64,000 bases of DNA, taken from positions 1 to 64,000 of the forward strand of contig CAJOMT010000001.1 in NCBI GenBank assembly GCA_905235815.1, written 5' to 3'. Numbering within the stretch: the stretch's first letter is position 1; the number at the start of each line of letters is the position of its first letter. The position numbers and the translations under genes were made by a program. Shown here one piece after another: positions 60,989 through 64,000 of the stretch. A model generated the notes under the pieces. That model was not told where the DNA came from. It did no database searches and was given only the letters and a program-made list of their open reading frames with translations. This DNA is from an uncultured Clostridia bacterium. Its GTDB lineage: Bacteria > Bacillota > Clostridia > Christensenellales > Borkfalkiaceae.

Positions 60989-62347
60989 ATGATATTCAAA
61001 CCTGTGTTGGATAAAAATTTCAAGCCTATGGCGGTAGAGTTTAAAAATTTTATCGAAGAAGCAAAAAAAAGCGATAATCATCTGCTTGAAATATGCGTCG
61101 AGAGGAACGACGGATATAATTATATATTTTCTTTTCCGGTATTTTCAGGCAAGGCCGAACTTGACAGAAACATCAAGATGGCGGATAGGATAATAAAGAG
61201 CATATTGTGGGTTGTCGGAGGATATAAAATATATATTCGCGGCGACAAGGCCATTTATGATAACATAAAGAAAGCGTATTCTATGGGCGGTTCGAGAGAG
61301 TTCGACAAACTGTTTATGGAACGCGTTTACGAAAGCGAATTCGAAGTAATTTACTGCGATAAAGATTTTCCGAAAGAGAAGAAGTGCAATCTGTCTGTCG
61401 GCGGACATTTAGACGGTTGCAGAATAGGATTTGACGCCGGCGGCAGCGACAGAAAAGTCAGTGCGGTAATCGACGGAAAAGTCGTTTACAGTGAAGAAGT
61501 TGTTTGGTTTCCGAAGATAAATTCGGATCCCGAATACCATAGAAAAGAGATTTTAGCCGCAATGCGCCAAGCGGCGTCGAAGATGCCGAGGGTTGATGCG
61601 ATAGGCGTATCTAGCGCAGGCGTTTACGTAAACAATAAAATAATGGTAGCGTCTTTGTTTTTAAAGGTCAGCGACGAAGATTTCGAGAAGAAAGTCAAGA
61701 CTATGTACATTGATATAGCGAACGAAATGGGCGCACCGCTTGAAGTGGCGAACGACGGCGACGTAACGGCGCTTGCCGGCGCTATCGATTTAGGCGATAA
61801 CGAGGTTTTGGGAATCGCTATGGGAACCAGCGAGGCGGTAGGATATATCAATTCCGACGGCGGTCTTAACGGTTGGCTTTCTGAACTTGCGTTTGTTCCC
61901 GTAGATTTTGACGATTCGGCTATGGTGGACGAATGGAGCGGAGATTACGGCTGCGGAGTTAAGTACTTTTCGCAAGACGGCGTAATTAAACTTGCCGAAC
62001 TCGGCGGCTACAAATTCGAGGACGGTTTAAGCCCTGCGGAGAAACTCAAAGTCATTCAAAAACTTATGGCAGAGGGTTCGCCTTTGGCAAGGCAGATCTA
62101 CGAAGATATAGGCGTATATCTCGGTTATACGTTGCCGTTTTATGCGATGTTCTATGATATAAAACACGTCTTACTGCTCGGCAGAGTAACCAGCGGCGAG
62201 GGCGGCAATATCATAATGAATAAGGCTGCGGAAGTATTGAAAGAGGAATATCCCGAACTTAAATTCAAAATAGAAATGCCCGACGAGAATAACAGAAGGG
62301 TAGGTCAAAGTATAGCGGCTGCGTCGCTTGCCGCAAGCAGAAAATAA
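60989..62347 (+). CDS. ROK/ASKHA-type sugar kinase with ~145-aa N-terminal extension
   Basis: CRIGFDAGGSDRKVSAVIDG phosphate-1 loop, DAIGVSSAGVYVNN, LEVANDGDVTALAGA, LGIAMGTSEAVGYI; upstream of nagB-nagA. Confidence 0.75.
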   Translation: MIFKPVLDKNFKPMAVEFKNFIEEAKKSDNHLLEICVERNDGYNYIFSFPVFSGKAELDRNIKMADRIIKSILWVVGGYKIYIRGDKAIYDNIKKAYSMGGSREFDKLFMERVYESEFEVIYCDKDFPKEKKCNLSVGGHLDGCRIGFDAGGSDRKVSAVIDGKVVYSEEVVWFPKINSDPEYHRKEILAAMRQAASKMPRVDAIGVSSAGVYVNNKIMVASLFLKVSDEDFEKKVKTMYIDIANEMGAPLEVANDGDVTALAGAIDLGDNEVLGIAMGTSEAVGYINSDGGLNGWLSELAFVPVDFDDSAMVDEWSGDYGCGVKYFSQDGVIKLAELGGYKFEDGLSPAEKLKVIQKLMAEGSPLARQIYEDIGVYLGYTLPFYAMFYDIKHVLLLGRVTSGEGGNIIMNKAAEVLKEEYPELKFKIEMPDENNRRVGQSIAAASLAASRK

Positions 62348-62363
62348 AAAAGGAGAGAATAAA

Positions 62364-63089
62364 ATGAAGGTAATTATAGCTAAAGATTATGAAGAAATGA
62401 GCAAAAAGGCTTTTGAAGTAATGTCGGAAACGATAAAGAGCAATCCGCAAGCGGTAATAGGATTGGCTACGGGTTCTACTCCCATCGGACTTTATAAAAA
62501 TATGATAAAGGACCACGAGGAGAACGGTACGAGTTATAAACAAGTAAAGACCGTAAATTTGGACGAATATGCGGGACTTGATTATTCGAGCGACCAAAGT
62601 TACGTCTATTTTATGAGAGAAAACTTATTCGACCATATAGACATCGACCTCAAAAATACCAATATCGAAAACGGCAAGGCGGCGGACAGACAAGCGGAAT
62701 GCGATAGATACAATGCGCTTTTAGACAATATGCAACAAGATTTGCAAGTGCTCGGCATAGGTTCTAACGGACACATCGCTTTCAACGAGCCGGGAACTCC
62801 TTTCGGGAGCGTAACGCATATAGTAGACCTTACCGAAAGTACGATAAAGGACAATTCGAGAATGTTCAAGAGCATAGACGAAGTTCCCCGTCAAGCGTTT
62901 ACGATGGGACTTAAAAACATAATGAACGCAAAGAAGATACTCATTCTTGCAAACGGTGCGAATAAGGCCAAGGCTGTTTACGGACTCGTAAAAGGCGAAG
63001 TTACCGAAAGCCTTCCGGCGAGCATATTGCAACTTCACCCGAACTGCATACTTATAACGGACGAAGCGGCGGGAAGTTTACTTAAATGA
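62364..63089 (+). CDS. nagB: Glucosamine-6-phosphate deaminase
   Basis: VIGLATGSTPIGLYKNMI, VNLDEYAGLDYSSDQSYVYFM, LGIGSNGHIAFNEPGTPF. Start at ATG 62364 after AAAGGAGAG. Confidence 0.96.
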   Translation: MKVIIAKDYEEMSKKAFEVMSETIKSNPQAVIGLATGSTPIGLYKNMIKDHEENGTSYKQVKTVNLDEYAGLDYSSDQSYVYFMRENLFDHIDIDLKNTNIENGKAADRQAECDRYNALLDNMQQDLQVLGIGSNGHIAFNEPGTPFGSVTHIVDLTESTIKDNSRMFKSIDEVPRQAFTMGLKNIMNAKKILILANGANKAKAVYGLVKGEVTESLPASILQLHPNCILITDEAAGSLLK

Positions 63090-64000
63090 AAGGTTTTAAG
63101 GGCGTAAAAGCGTACGTTTACGGTAAAGGCGTTATTACTACGGATATAGGTATCGAGGACGGTAAAATCGCCTATATCGGAAACGGCGAAAAAGAAATAG
63201 AAAAAATTTGCGATATAGACGGCATTTTAGTTCCGGGATTTATCGACGAGCATATACACGGCGCAGGCGGCAGCGATGCGATGGACGCAACAAACGAGGC
63301 GCTTCAAACCATATCCGAGTATCTTGCTATGGAAGGAACGACGGGATTTTTGGCTACGACTATGACGCAGAGCAAGGAGAATATAAATAACGCTTTAAAG
63401 GCGGCTGCGAGCGCCATAAAAAATGGAAAATTCCGTGGCGCAGAAGTTTTGGGCGTGCATTTGGAAGGGCCGTTTATATCTCCTAAGCACGTAGGTGCGC
63501 AGCCTCTCGAATACGTTCTGAACCCGTCCGTTGCGGAGTTTGAAAAGTTTCAAAGAGCTGCGGAAGGGAACATAAAAATAGTTACATTGGCTCCCGAAGA
63601 AAACGGCGGCACAGAACTTACGGAGGCTCTCAAAAAACAAGGCGTCGTAGCGTCTATAGGACATACGGGCGCAACGTTTTCGGACGTAGAAAAGGCGGTC
63701 AGGAGCGGAGCGAGGAGCGTTACGCATACGTACAATGCGCAGACGGGACTTCATCACAGAGAGGCGGGAGTAGTCGGCGCGGCAATGCTGTTTAATGAAC
63801 TGAATTGCGAGATGATATGCGATGGTATACACGTGAGCATACCTGCAATAAAACTCGTAATAAAGAATAAACCGCACGATAAATTTACTCTTATAACCGA
63901 CGCAATGCGAGCGAAGGGAATGCCTGACGGCGTATCCGAACTCGGCGGACAGGAAGTATTCGTAAAGGGCGGCGAAGCGAGACTTAAAGACGGTACTTTG
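63086..64000 (+). CDS. nagA: N-acetylglucosamine-6-phosphate deacetylase (3' truncated by window edge)
   Basis: ATGA overlap with nagB; translation MKGFKGVKAYVYGKGVITTDIG...LVPGFIDEHIHGAGGSDAMDA...GVHLEGPFIS...SIGHTGATFSD...THTYNAQTGLHHREAGVVGAA...ITDAMRAKGMPDG. Absent from the ORF track because it has no stop in the window. Confidence 0.95.
   Translation, partial: MKGFKGVKAYVYGKGVITTDIGIEDGKIAYIGNGEKEIEKICDIDGILVPGFIDEHIHGAGGSDAMDATNEALQTISEYLAMEGTTGFLATTMTQSKENINNALKAAASAIKNGKFRGAEVLGVHLEGPFISPKHVGAQPLEYVLNPSVAEFEKFQRAAEGNIKIVTLAPEENGGTELTEALKKQGVVASIGHTGATFSDVEKAVRSGARSVTHTYNAQTGLHHREAGVVGAAMLFNELNCEMICDGIHVSIPAIKLVIKNKPHDKFTLITDAMRAKGMPDGVSELGGQEVFVKGGEARLKDGTL

Overview
64 kb chromosomal window from an endospore-forming, anaerobic Clostridia-like Firmicute. 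This placement is inferred from yabP/yabQ/divIC, reverse rubrerythrin, the TM1266-type hydrogenase-system regulator and pta-ackA. The window is densely coded, mostly on the + strand, and mostly housekeeping: gyrB-gyrA, lon-engB, uvrB/uvrA, alr, aspS, purB, fba, gdhA, tldD/pmbA, pta-ackA, yceD-rpmF. It also carries two amino-sugar salvage loci: murQ plus a BadF-type kinase next to a glycosidase, and an ASKHA kinase-nagB-nagA operon divergent from an AraC regulator. Two large surface proteins lie at the left edge. No CRISPR array, prophage or intact transposon was seen. The least ordinary parts are: (1) about 490 bp beside a tRNA-Ala(CGC) gene, built from repeated and inverted copies of the tRNA 3' end around hairpin-rich segments, including a perfect 62-bp palindrome and a ~215-bp element with terminal inverted repeats; (2) divIC nested entirely, in another frame, inside the 3' part of the yabQ ORF; (3) a structured leader upstream of a TM1266 regulator / NMT1-like ABC transporter operon; (4) a shared 'GC-TM-RRRR' C-terminal anchor on the two surface proteins; (5) several uncharacterised membrane proteins tightly coupled to known genes (uvrB/uvrA, a two-component system/Lgt operon, a tandem winged-helix-like/TM pair). 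All family calls come from reading the translations by eye. No database search was run.
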